A DNA stretch of 64,000 nucleotides from Maricurvus nonylphenolicus. Lineage in GTDB: Bacteria; Pseudomonadota; Gammaproteobacteria; Pseudomonadales; Cellvibrionaceae. This document shows, in pieces, positions 52,095 through 60,528 of the stretch (the stretch's first letter is position 1; each line of letters opens with the position of its first letter). The notes beneath the pieces are model-generated. The model searched no databases. It saw nothing but the letters and a program-made list of their open reading frames with translations, and was not told the origin of the DNA. Where the stretch lies: contig NZ_AP031498.1 of NCBI RefSeq assembly GCF_042854845.1, positions 4,526,001-4,590,000 on the forward strand, written 5' to 3'. The translations under genes and the position numbers were made by a program.

Positions 52095-52856
52095 CTATTC
52101 GGCTTCAGCCACTTCGCGTTTGCCCTCAGGCAAATAGGTACGCAACATGGAATCAATCACCCGTGGGTTTTGGCCGCCCTGAATCGCCAACAGCGCATCG
52201 ATCACCAAACTCTTAATCATGGCTTCTTCGCCAGCACGCAGCTTCAGCTTGTCGGCAATCGGGTCAGTGATGGCGTTGGCCACCACCGCGCCGTAAAGCG
52301 TCGTCAACAGCGCTACCGCCATCGCCGGGCCAATTGATTTGGGGTCATCCATGTTAGCCAGCATGGCTACCAGACCGATCAGGGTACCAATCATTCCCAT
52401 CGCCGGCGCCATCACCGTCAGGGCGGCGAATATTTGTGCGCCATTGGCATGGCGCTCTTCGGCCAGTGTCTTATCTTTGGAGAGCAGGGTTTTGACTACA
52501 TCGGGGTCATGGCCATCAACCAGTAACTGAATCCCCTTTTGCAAGAACTCATTACTGACTTCCTTACCCTCTAATGAAAGCAAACCGCCTTTACGGGCAG
52601 CATCGGCCAACTCGACAATTTCGTCGATCAATTCGGCCGGGTCATCAATCTTGCTTTTAAAGCTTTTCCCCGCCACTTTCATAGCGCCGAGAAACTGCCC
52701 CAAACCAAACTTAGCCATCACAGCAAAGATACTGCCGCCTATCACGATGACAACGGATGGCGCGTTAAGAAACATACCGAGATCACCACTCATCAACATG
52801 GTGGTGATGATCAGGCCCATGGCGCCCAAGAGGCCAACCAGCGTTGCTAAATCCAC
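52095..52856 (-). CDS. pomA: Flagellar motor stator protein PomA/MotA
   Basis: A 253-aa polytopic protein, the same length as Vibrio PomA. Four TMs: about 4-22, 30-50, 147-170 and 182-205. The cytoplasmic loop with charged residues for FliG is between TM2 and TM3, and TM3-4 hold MGMIGTLIGLVAML and AVALLTTLYGAVVANAI. The start is GTG at 52856 behind a strong AAGGAGTAAAG. The 270-nt region shared with divergent xseB shows no clear sigma-28 promoter. Confidence 0.93.
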   Translation of the reverse strand: MDLATLVGLLGAMGLIITTMLMSGDLGMFLNAPSVVIVIGGSIFAVMAKFGLGQFLGAMKVAGKSFKSKIDDPAELIDEIVELADAARKGGLLSLEGKEVSNEFLQKGIQLLVDGHDPDVVKTLLSKDKTLAEERHANGAQIFAALTVMAPAMGMIGTLIGLVAMLANMDDPKSIGPAMAVALLTTLYGAVVANAITDPIADKLKLRAGEEAMIKSLVIDALLAIQGGQNPRVIDSMLRTYLPEGKREVAEAE

Positions 52857-53126
52857 GCTTTACTCCTTGCAACGTTGTTCTTATTTACCGCCCTGTTTAT
52901 CGCCAAACGGTCAATTTGCATACAGCAAACAGGCGATAATGTGTGAGCATTTCCAATAGTATCGGCAGGCGTACCAAAAAATCCATGCCCCATCCCAGTT
53001 TAGCTGTTGTTTTAGCAGCTGCTCCACAACCTGCCAAATGCACCGGAATCACAGCGATGATCTGGTATCATTGACCAGAACCAGCCCCTTCTGTAGGGTG
53101 CGCATTCTAACACTCACTCCAACGAG

Positions 53127-53375
53127 ATGACGCCTGTGGCCGCAAAAAAGAAGCCGATTGATTTCGAAAAATCCCTGCAAGACCTGGAAAACCTGGTCAC
53201 GGCTATGGAAAAAGGCGATATGACTCTGGAAGAATCCTTGAAGGCCTTTGAAACGGGCATCCAACTGACCCGCGAGTGCCAAACACGTCTGGCTGAAGCC
53301 GAGCAGAAGGTGCAACTACTGACCGAACAGCAAGGCGAGTTGCAGGCCACGCCATTCGATACCGATCTTTCCTAG
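53127..53375 (+). CDS. xseB: Exodeoxyribonuclease VII small subunit
   Basis: An 82-aa helical subunit of exonuclease VII: FEKSLQDLENLVTAMEKGDMTLEESLKAFETGIQLTRECQTRLAEAEQKVQLL is the whole-family signature. It associates with XseA (encoded elsewhere) to degrade single-stranded DNA. It is followed 19 nt later by ispA, the conserved xseB-ispA-dxs order. A GTG three codons downstream is an alternative start. Confidence 0.97.
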   Translation: MTPVAAKKKPIDFEKSLQDLENLVTAMEKGDMTLEESLKAFETGIQLTRECQTRLAEAEQKVQLLTEQQGELQATPFDTDLS

Positions 53376-53394
53376 TTCTACCAATAGCAGATTC

Positions 53395-54300
53395 ATGTCC
53401 CAGCCTTTTGAAGCCTTCCTTGCCCAGAGTCGACAGCAGGTCGACAACGCCTTAACCGAAAACCTTCCATCTCCTGATCAAGCCGGCGCTGACCGTCGCC
53501 TGTTTGAAGCCATGCATTACAGCACCATTAATGGTGGTAAGCGCCTGCGTCCCGTGCTGGTCTATGCCGCGGCTGCCAGTATCGCAGAAGACAAGGTCGC
53601 CCAGGACATTCTGGATCGTATCGCTTGTGCGGTTGAATGTATCCATGCCTACAGCCTGGTCCATGACGACCTGCCAGCCATGGACGACGATGATTTACGC
53701 CGCGGCCAGCCCACCTGCCATATCGCCTTTGATGAAGCCACTGCGGTACTGGCCGGAGATGCCCTGCAAGGCCAGGCCTTCGAGCTGCTATCAACCCTCG
53801 ATACGCTGACTCCTCACACGCAACTGGATCTGGTTCGCACCCTGGCTCAGGCCTCTGGTGCTCAGGGTATGGTCGGTGGTCAAGCTATAGATCTGGCCAG
53901 TGTCGACAAGCAACTGACACTCGATGCCCTGCAAACCATGCATAACAAAAAGACCGGCGCGCTTATCAAAGCCAGTGTCTTAATGGGGGCGATTGCCACA
54001 CAAAGTGCCACAGCGGTACAACTGCAAGCACTGAGCACCTACGCCGATGCCATCGGCCTGGCCTTTCAGGTACAGGACGATATCCTCGATGTGATAGCTG
54101 ATACCGCCACCCTCGGTAAACGCCAGGGCGCTGACGAAGCCCTTAACAAGCCCACTTATGTGTCACTGCTGGGACTTGAAGGCGCTCAAGCAAAAACCCA
54201 AGAGCTGCACCAGCAAGCCATCAAGGCGCTGGAAAACTTTGGCGAAGGCGCTGATCTCCTGCGCCAACTGTCAGCGTATATTGTAGAACGGGGCCATTAA
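53395..54300 (+). CDS. ispA: Farnesyl diphosphate synthase
   Basis: A 301-aa prenyltransferase that condenses IPP with DMAPP and geranyl-PP. The first Asp-rich motif is VHDDLPAMDDDDLRRGQPTCH and the second is QVQDDILD, with GGKRLRPVL upstream, all of the short-chain bacterial class. It is the middle gene of xseB-ispA-dxs. Four imperfect tandem repeats begin at its stop codon. Confidence 0.97.
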   Translation: MSQPFEAFLAQSRQQVDNALTENLPSPDQAGADRRLFEAMHYSTINGGKRLRPVLVYAAAASIAEDKVAQDILDRIACAVECIHAYSLVHDDLPAMDDDDLRRGQPTCHIAFDEATAVLAGDALQGQAFELLSTLDTLTPHTQLDLVRTLAQASGAQGMVGGQAIDLASVDKQLTLDALQTMHNKKTGALIKASVLMGAIATQSATAVQLQALSTYADAIGLAFQVQDDILDVIADTATLGKRQGADEALNKPTYVSLLGLEGAQAKTQELHQQAIKALENFGEGADLLRQLSAYIVERGH

Positions 54301-54375
54301 GAGCCTTCAGCGCTATTTAAGAGCCCTCAGAGTAATTAAGGGCCTTAAGCGTAATTAAAGCCTTCGTGTAATTAA
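54297..54375. repeat. Four degenerate 17-20-nt tandem repeats after ispA
   Basis: Units start with TTAA at 54297, 54317, 54336 and 54355, with a further TTAA at 54372, and share a GAGCCTTCAGCG-like core that decays toward the 3' side. The ispA stop codon TAA (54298-54300) is part of the first TTAA. The layout mirrors the 38423-38470 repeat. Confidence 0.8.
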
Positions 54376-54443
54376 TGCTGGGCATTTGCCCGGCAGCGCA
54401 ATAAAATTGCGCCCTTGCTGTGATAATCCCGTAATATAAGTGC

Positions 54444-56369
54444 ATGTTTAAAGAGATTCCCCTCACCCGACCTTCTACGCCCCTGCTCGACAGTGTCAAT
54501 TCGCCTGCGGACCTGCGGGAGCTGGAAGCCGATCAGCTGCCAGAACTGGCCAAGCAGCTGCGGGAATTTCTGCTCTATACAGTTGGCCAAACCGGCGGTC
54601 ACTTTGGTGCTGGCCTCGGCGTCGTCGAGCTCACAATTGCCCTGCACTATATCTACAACACCCCGGAAGACCGCATTGTCTGGGATGTGGGCCATCAGAC
54701 CTACCCCCACAAGATTCTGACCGGGCGCCGTGAGCAAATGCACTCCATGCGTCAGGCCAACGGCCTGGCAGGCTTCCCGAAACGCGGCGAAAGCGAATAC
54801 GACACCTTTGGTGTCGGCCATTCCAGCACCTCGATCAGTGCCGCTCTGGGTATGGCTTTAGGTAGCGATATGGCTGAGCAGATGCGTAAAACCGTGGCAG
54901 TGATTGGCGACGGCGCCATGACCGGCGGCATGGCCTTTGAAGCCATGACCCACGCTGCCCACGCCGAAGCCGATATGCTGGTGGTGCTTAACGACAACAA
55001 TATGTCGATTTCCCGCAATGTCGGCGGCCTGGCCAATTACTTCTCAAAGATCTGGGCCAGCAAGGCCTATATGTCGTTCCGTGAAGGCAGTAAGCGGGTT
55101 CTTTCGAAGATCCCCCAGGCTTGGGAAATGGCTCGCAAAACCGAAGAACATATGAAAGGCATGGTGTCACCGGGCACCTTGTTTGAAGAGTTGGGCTTTT
55201 ACTATATCGGTCCAATCGACGGTCACGACCTGGAACGCCTGGTACACGACCTGCGCAACCTGCGCGATATTCCGGGCCCCAAGTTGCTACATATCATTAC
55301 CCGTAAAGGTAAAGGCTTTGCTCCGGCGGAAGCCGATCCGGTGGGCTACCACGCCCTGAACAAAATCGAACCCAAGCCGAAGGTTTCTGTCGCAGTTAAT
55401 CAAGGCGATAAAGCCCTGCCTGCCAAAAAGATTAAATACCAACAGGTGTTTGGTGACTGGCTGTGCGATATGGCCGAGCAGGATAAATCCCTGGTGGGCA
55501 TTACCCCCGCCATGTGTGAAGGCTCTGGCATGGTCGAGTTTGCCGAGCGCTTTCCCGAGCAATACCACGATGTAGCCATTGCCGAACAGCATGCGGTAAC
55601 CCTGGGCGCTGGTTTAGCCTGTGAAGGGCAAAAACCGGTAGTTGCCATCTATTCCACATTCCTGCAGCGCGGTTACGACCAACTGATTCACGATGTCGCT
55701 ATTCAGAACCTGGATGTCACCTTTGCCATCGACCGCGCCGGTCTGGTGGGCGAAGACGGCCCCACCCATGCGGGCAGCTTTGATCTGAGTTTCCTGCGCT
55801 GCATTCCCGATATGCTGATTGCTGCCCCCAGCGATGAAAATGAGTGTCGCCAACTGCTGACCACCGCTTATCGCTTCAACGGCCCTGCGGCTGTGCGCTA
55901 CCCCCGTGGCACAGGCCCCGGCGCCATCATTGAACAAGCGTTAACCGAGCTGCCTATTGGTAAGGGCGTCACCAGACGTCAGGGCAAGCAGGTCGCTATC
56001 CTTAATTTTGGCACCCTGTTGCCTGCAGCATTAGAAGCGGCTGAAAAACTGAATGCCAGTGTCTGCGATATGCGCTTTGTTAAACCGCTGGATAAAGATT
56101 TGATTCGTGAGATGGCCCAAAGCCACGACCTGCTGGTAACCCTGGAAGAAAACACCATTCAAGGTGGTGCCGGTAGTGCGGTAGCGGAATACTTAAACAG
56201 CCAGGCGATTGTGATGCCTGTGCTGCAGCTGGGCCTGCCCGATGAATTTATCGACCACGGCAAGCACCCACAACTGTTAGCCGAAGCCGGTCTGGATGCC
56301 GATGGCATCTACAACGCGATCGAACAGCGCCTGTTGCTGATAAACCAACATCGTTCAACGGCGTCATAA
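54444..56369 (+). CDS. dxs: 1-deoxy-D-xylulose-5-phosphate synthase
   Basis: A 641-aa thiamine-diphosphate enzyme, first step of the MEP isoprenoid pathway. The ThDP motif runs from GDGAMTGGMAFEAM to NDNNMSIS, with DVGHQTYPHKILTGRR near the N-terminus and DRAGLVGEDGPTHAGSFDLS in the pyrimidine domain. It follows ispA by 143 nt, partly filled by the tandem repeats, so it may have a promoter of its own. Confidence 0.98.
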   Translation: MFKEIPLTRPSTPLLDSVNSPADLRELEADQLPELAKQLREFLLYTVGQTGGHFGAGLGVVELTIALHYIYNTPEDRIVWDVGHQTYPHKILTGRREQMHSMRQANGLAGFPKRGESEYDTFGVGHSSTSISAALGMALGSDMAEQMRKTVAVIGDGAMTGGMAFEAMTHAAHAEADMLVVLNDNNMSISRNVGGLANYFSKIWASKAYMSFREGSKRVLSKIPQAWEMARKTEEHMKGMVSPGTLFEELGFYYIGPIDGHDLERLVHDLRNLRDIPGPKLLHIITRKGKGFAPAEADPVGYHALNKIEPKPKVSVAVNQGDKALPAKKIKYQQVFGDWLCDMAEQDKSLVGITPAMCEGSGMVEFAERFPEQYHDVAIAEQHAVTLGAGLACEGQKPVVAIYSTFLQRGYDQLIHDVAIQNLDVTFAIDRAGLVGEDGPTHAGSFDLSFLRCIPDMLIAAPSDENECRQLLTTAYRFNGPAAVRYPRGTGPGAIIEQALTELPIGKGVTRRQGKQVAILNFGTLLPAALEAAEKLNASVCDMRFVKPLDKDLIREMAQSHDLLVTLEENTIQGGAGSAVAEYLNSQAIVMPVLQLGLPDEFIDHGKHPQLLAEAGLDADGIYNAIEQRLLLINQHRSTAS

Positions 56370-56415
56370 AGCTACCCACGCTTCACTTACCCCTTTTATT
56401 GCACAGGACTCGCCC

Positions 56416-57306
56416 ATGCCTTGGTTACAACTGCGTGTCGACACATCCCGCGAACAGGCAGAGGCGATTGAAGATGCCATTCTGGCCGCCGGTGCCGTGT
56501 CGGTCACCCTGCAAGACAATGCCGACCAGCCTATTCTCGAGCCGGCCCTGGGTGAAACGCCCCTGTGGCAGGAAACCCGGGTCACCGGTCTGTTTGAGGC
56601 CAGTATCGATACAGATGCTGCCACCGAATCCATACGTCAGCAACTAGCTGACCAACTGCCCAACTATCTCCCGGACTACAGTTGGGAGCAACTGGAAGAC
56701 AAGGATTGGGAACGTGAGTGGATGAAAAACTACCAGCCGATCCAGTGCGGAGACAACCTGTGGATCTGCCCCAGCTGGCTGGAGCCACCCGCCCCCGATG
56801 CCGTCAATCTGTTACTCGATCCCGGCCTGGCCTTTGGGACCGGCACTCACCCGACAACCTTTCTGTGCCTACAGTGGCTGGCCGAGCAGGATGTCAGCGA
56901 TTGCGAGCTGATCGATTATGGCTGTGGTTCCGGCATTTTAGGCGCTGCCGCACTGCTGCTCGGCGGCAAGTCGGTCATCGGTGTCGATATTGACCCCCAG
57001 GCATTGATCGCCACCCGCGAAAACACCAGCCGCAACGGTATCGATGCTGACCGTTTCAATGTCTTTATGCCCAACCGCTGTCCGGATACCCAGGTAGATA
57101 TTATGCTGGCCAATATTCTCGCCGGGCCCTTGGCTGAGCTGGCCCCCACACTCAATGACCTGACCAAACCCGGTGGCCGCCTGTGCCTGTCCGGCGTTTT
57201 AAACACCCAGGCCGAAAAAGTGATGGACGCCTACCGAGAGTGGTTCGACTTTGAACCGGTGCGTAGCAAAGAAGAGTGGGTGTGTCTCGTTGGCACCAAG
57301 CGTTAA
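56416..57306 (+). CDS. prmA: Ribosomal protein L11 methyltransferase
   Basis: A 296-aa SAM-dependent enzyme that trimethylates L11. An N-terminal substrate-recognition domain (MPWLQLRVDTSREQAE) precedes the catalytic domain with LDPGLAFGTGTHPTTFLCL, IDYGCGSGILGAAALLLGG and MLANILAGPL. The gene begins the conserved prmA-DUF3426-dusB-fis series. A perfect 15-bp hairpin of the GGTCTGAC family starts 2 nt after its stop. Confidence 0.97.
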   Translation: MPWLQLRVDTSREQAEAIEDAILAAGAVSVTLQDNADQPILEPALGETPLWQETRVTGLFEASIDTDAATESIRQQLADQLPNYLPDYSWEQLEDKDWEREWMKNYQPIQCGDNLWICPSWLEPPAPDAVNLLLDPGLAFGTGTHPTTFLCLQWLAEQDVSDCELIDYGCGSGILGAAALLLGGKSVIGVDIDPQALIATRENTSRNGIDADRFNVFMPNRCPDTQVDIMLANILAGPLAELAPTLNDLTKPGGRLCLSGVLNTQAEKVMDAYREWFDFEPVRSKEEWVCLVGTKR

Positions 57307-57307
57307 G

Positions 57308-57344
57308 AACATGGGGTCTGACTCTGCGGGTCAGACCCCATGTT
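57308..57344. repeat. GGTCTGAC hairpin, copy 3
   Basis: AACATGGGGTCTGAC (57308-57322) and GTCAGACCCCATGTT (57330-57344) pair over 15 of 15 bp with loop TCTGCGG. It begins 2 nt after the prmA stop. There is no T-run behind it, so it is not a standard terminator although it could protect the mRNA end. Confidence 0.9.
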
Positions 57345-57466
57345 GAAACACACCTCATCAAACTTCTCAGCACTAACCATTTACCCCCACAGCACTAACG
57401 ACTACACTCTGCGTCTATTTCAACCGTTTTGATTCAGGGAAAGATCAATTCCTATGGCAGACCCCC

Positions 57467-58777
57467 ATGGCAGATAGAGTCACTCGCTGCCCCAAGTGCA
57501 GTACCTCTTTTCGTATTACCGATGCTCAATTGCAATTGGCCAAGGGTGCAGTTCGCTGCGGCTCCTGTCTTTCTATCTTCAAAGCGCTGGACCACCTGGT
57601 GGAAACCACACCACAACCCGAAACCCAGCCTGCGCCGGCTAAAGAAGAACCCGCTGCGCAAGATGAAGCCCAGTCGGCTGAAAACACAGTCGATGATAAT
57701 CGCCTGAGCTTCGACCAGAGCCAGATTGATGGCGACGACCTTGACGATGAAGATATCCTCATCAGCGATGATATGGATAAAAAAATCGACAACACCCAGG
57801 CCGACATTACCCTCGGTGGCGAGCTGAGCGAGAGTTTTCTGGATTTCGACACACCACCTCAGACAGCATCCCTGTTTGAGCGCGAAGCACAGGCAGCCAA
57901 AGAAGAAGATAAAGACCATACCGACGAAAGCTGGGCGGTCGATCTGCTTAACGATCTGGATGAAGAACCCGATACGCCTCCTCCGCCACCTGCCGACGAT
58001 CTAGAAGACACCCTGGACGACCAAACAGCGTTTGCAGCAGAGGACGATCCAGACTTTGATTACAGCCGCAAAACAACAGGCACCTTCCAGGCTCTGGACG
58101 ACCAAACCCTGGAGGACGCCCTAGGTGAACCCCTATCTGCACGCCCGGAACCACGCTTTTCCCTGGCGCCATCGGAAGCCGATGAAGAGCTTCAGGAATT
58201 TGAGGAAGAACTGGAAGACCAGGGTTACCAGCTCAACCAGGAGATGCTGGAAAATATCTCTCTCGATGTGGTTGAGCTGGAACAGGCACCACAGGCTAAT
58301 GCCTGGCCAAAACGCCTGCTGTGGGGCAGCTTAAGCCTGGTAGCCTCCCTACTGCTAGTCGGTCAGGTAGGGTATGCCAAATTTGACCACCTGAGTCGGG
58401 TTGAGCCCTATCGCAGCCACTATGCCACCGCCTGTGAGCTGATTGGCTGCCAACTGCCTACCCTGACCGACCGCAGCCGAATCAAAACCCATAACCTGCT
58501 GATTCGCAGCCATCCAAAAGTGGATAGCGCCCTGGTGATTGATGCCATTATCCTCAATAGCGCCCCTTTTGATCAGAGCTTCCCGGCACTGACACTGACC
58601 TTTAGCGACATCAACAATAAGGTTGTCGCCTCACGACGCTTTACCCCCAACGAGTACCTCGGCGGTGAGCTGGCAGGCCGCACCATAATGCCGCAGGGTC
58701 AGCCTGTGCACCTGTCACTGGAAATCGTCGATCCTGGCTCAGACGCCATCAACTATCGCCTGGAAAGCACAGACTAG
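57467..58777 (+). CDS. Zinc-ribbon and DUF3426 membrane protein
   Basis: A 436-aa protein. An MJ0042-type zinc ribbon is at the N-terminus (CPKC at 8-11 and CGSC near 31-34), followed by a long acidic, low-complexity region (about 45-275, rich in Asp/Glu/Pro), one TM (about 284-306, LLWGSLSLVASLLLVGQVGYA) and a C-terminal DUF3426 domain, presumably periplasmic. Position between prmA and dusB is conserved in Pseudomonas-type genomes. Function unknown; the layout suggests a membrane-linked regulator. Confidence 0.88.
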   Translation: MADRVTRCPKCSTSFRITDAQLQLAKGAVRCGSCLSIFKALDHLVETTPQPETQPAPAKEEPAAQDEAQSAENTVDDNRLSFDQSQIDGDDLDDEDILISDDMDKKIDNTQADITLGGELSESFLDFDTPPQTASLFEREAQAAKEEDKDHTDESWAVDLLNDLDEEPDTPPPPPADDLEDTLDDQTAFAAEDDPDFDYSRKTTGTFQALDDQTLEDALGEPLSARPEPRFSLAPSEADEELQEFEEELEDQGYQLNQEMLENISLDVVELEQAPQANAWPKRLLWGSLSLVASLLLVGQVGYAKFDHLSRVEPYRSHYATACELIGCQLPTLTDRSRIKTHNLLIRSHPKVDSALVIDAIILNSAPFDQSFPALTLTFSDINNKVVASRRFTPNEYLGGELAGRTIMPQGQPVHLSLEIVDPGSDAINYRLESTD

Positions 58778-58941
58778 GTCACTTTCTGTAACCATAACAG
58801 GCCTTGCACCGCAGGGCCTGGGTTAGCAAGTCTTTACCCCTTACTCACAGCAACCGATAAACCAGCCACAACCCCAAACCCCATGCCCTTTTTCACGGCA
58901 TTTTTCAAGTCTAAAAATGCAGCAATTTGTGCAAATTCTGC

Positions 58942-58970
58942 TTCACCCGAGCGCCCTGTGGGAGTATGAT
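58942..58970 (+). promoter_or_regulatory. Promoter of dusB-fis
   Basis: TTCACC (58942-58947), 17-nt spacer, TATGAT (58965-58970). The start is expected near 58977. The discriminator AGCTCCCC is GC-rich, the feature linked to stringent, growth-rate control of dusB-fis in enteric bacteria. Confidence 0.6.
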
Positions 58971-58976
58971 AGCTCC

Positions 58977-59099
58977 CCTTTTCGACGCCCAAGCGGCCAC
59001 ACTCAAAAGAGCTGTAACCAGACGGTAAAAACAGACCGTCGAGGCGTCAGCGCAGACATCTGCGCAAGCAACTAATAGCGTTTACTTGGGGTTATCTCA
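58977..59099 (+). promoter_or_regulatory. Structured 5' leader of dusB-fis
   Basis: The 322-nt gap upstream of dusB also holds a weak hairpin after the DUF3426 gene (58798-58820). The leader can form GACGCC (58984-58989) with GGCGTC (59043-59048), enclosing GACGGT (59021-59026) with ACCGTC (59035-59040). A third hairpin, GCGCAGA-CA-TCTGCGC (59050-59065), follows just before the ribosome site. No T-run or leader peptide is seen. Confidence 0.45.
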
Positions 59100-60089
59100 T
59101 TGTTTCAAATCGGACCTTACCACTTTGACAGTCACGTGGTACTGGCTCCCATGGCAGGAGTCACCGATTTACCGTTTCGCCAGTTGTGTCGCACCATGGG
59201 TGCCGGCCTGGTGGTATCCGAAATGGTGACCTCAGATACGCGCCTGTGGAACAGTCGCAAATCCCAAACCCGACTCAATCACGCAGGCGAAGTGGAACCC
59301 CGCTCGGTACAAATTGCCGGTGGCGATCCGCAGATGATGGCCGAAGCGGCCCGCATGAACGTCGAGCGCGGCGCCCAGATCATTGATATCAATATGGGCT
59401 GCCCCGCCAAAAAGGTCTGCAAAAAAGCCGCAGGCTCTGCACTGCTCCAGGACGAACCCCTGGTTGCTGAAATTTTAGACACGGTGGTCAACGCCGTGGA
59501 TGTACCGGTCACCCTGAAAATACGCACCGGTTGGAATCGTGACAATCGCAATGCCACCCGCATTGCCAAGATGGCCGAAGACGCCGGCATTCAAGCCCTG
59601 GCGGTTCACGGCCGCACCCGGGCCTGCGCTTTTAAGGGCGAGGCCGAGTACGACACCATTGCCAAGGTGGTAGATACGGTACAGATACCGGTGTTTGCCA
59701 ACGGTGATATAGATACGCCGCACAAGGCCAAGCAGGTACTGGATGCCACCGGCGCCAGTGCTGTGATGATTGGCCGTGCAGCACAGGGACGCCCCTGGAT
59801 ATTCCGCGAAATTGAGCACTTCCTGCGCACCGGGGAGCCTCTGCCGGAGCCCTCACTGGAAGAGGTCAGGGACATCCTCTGTAACCATTTGAGCGAACTG
59901 CATCGCTTTTATGGTGACTTTATGGGGCCACGTATCGCTCGCAAACATGTGGGCTGGTACCTGAAAACCTTCGCTGACGGCGAGGTTTTTCGAAAAGCAT
60001 TTAACAAGATTGAAAATTCGCTAGAACAACATGCCAGCGTTCAAACATTTTTTGAACGCCAGATAACGAAAGAGGATAAAGCAGCATGA
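59100..60089 (+). CDS. dusB: tRNA-dihydrouridine synthase B
   Basis: A 329-aa FMN enzyme that reduces uridine 17 in tRNA. LAPMAGVTDLPFRQLCRTMGAGLVVSEMV starts the barrel. INMGCPAKKVCKKAAGSALLQ holds the catalytic Cys (of KVCKK), and VHGRTRACAFKG and MIGRAAQGRPWIF bind FMN and tRNA. The start is TTG at 59100; no ATG fits before the conserved IGPYHFDSHVVLAPMAG. The stop overlaps the fis start by 4 nt. Confidence 0.95.
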   Translation: MFQIGPYHFDSHVVLAPMAGVTDLPFRQLCRTMGAGLVVSEMVTSDTRLWNSRKSQTRLNHAGEVEPRSVQIAGGDPQMMAEAARMNVERGAQIIDINMGCPAKKVCKKAAGSALLQDEPLVAEILDTVVNAVDVPVTLKIRTGWNRDNRNATRIAKMAEDAGIQALAVHGRTRACAFKGEAEYDTIAKVVDTVQIPVFANGDIDTPHKAKQVLDATGASAVMIGRAAQGRPWIFREIEHFLRTGEPLPEPSLEEVRDILCNHLSELHRFYGDFMGPRIARKHVGWYLKTFADGEVFRKAFNKIENSLEQHASVQTFFERQITKEDKAA

Positions 60090-60397
60090 ACACAGCTGAA
60101 ACGCTCATGGCAGACGCACCCGTTGAACTGACCAGCCAGGCCATTCCACAAACCACGGGTATCTCACAGAACCAATCACTGCGTGACTGTGTAGAGCAAG
60201 CCATGGACAACTACTTCAAGCACCTGGACGGTCAGGCAGTTACCGACGTTTACGATCTGGTAATGGCTGAGGTAGAAGCCCCAATGCTGGAAATCGTGAT
60301 GAAGTACACCCGTCACAACCAAACCAAAGCTGCTCAGGTATTGGGCCTGAACCGCGGCACTCTGCGCAAGAAGCTGAAGCAGTACGGCCTGCTGTAA
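60086..60397 (+). CDS. fis: DNA-binding nucleoid protein Fis
   Basis: A 103-aa dimeric nucleoid protein that bends DNA and activates rRNA and many other promoters. The C-terminal helix-turn-helix is EIVMKYTRHNQTKAAQVLGLNRGTLRKKLKQYGLL, nearly identical to enteric Fis. The N-terminal 40 residues are variable. It is coupled to dusB by an ATGA overlap and followed by a strong hairpin terminator. Confidence 0.98.
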   Translation: MNTAETLMADAPVELTSQAIPQTTGISQNQSLRDCVEQAMDNYFKHLDGQAVTDVYDLVMAEVEAPMLEIVMKYTRHNQTKAAQVLGLNRGTLRKKLKQYGLL

Positions 60398-60424
60398 GAT
60401 CACAGCTATACTGATGCTTATTAG

Positions 60425-60475
60425 AGGGTGAGGCTGGGAATGACAAAAACCCAGCCTCGCCCTTTGTCGTTTTAT
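60425..60475 (+). terminator. Terminator of dusB-fis
   Basis: AGGGTGAGGCTGGG (60425-60438) and CCCAGCCTCGCCCT (60450-60463) form a 14-bp stem with one G-U pair, followed by TTGTCGTTTTATTT. It lies 27 nt after the fis stop. Confidence 0.85.
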
Positions 60476-60528
60476 TTAAACCATTACGGCTCCTTCTTGG
60501 AACCATAAACGGATCTTTTACGGAAACA

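Noticed and set aside
52857..52960. Sigma-28 promoter upstream of pomA
   Set aside because: GGCGATAA occurs on the minus strand but no TAAA-like -35 element is found at 15 nt; too weak to call.
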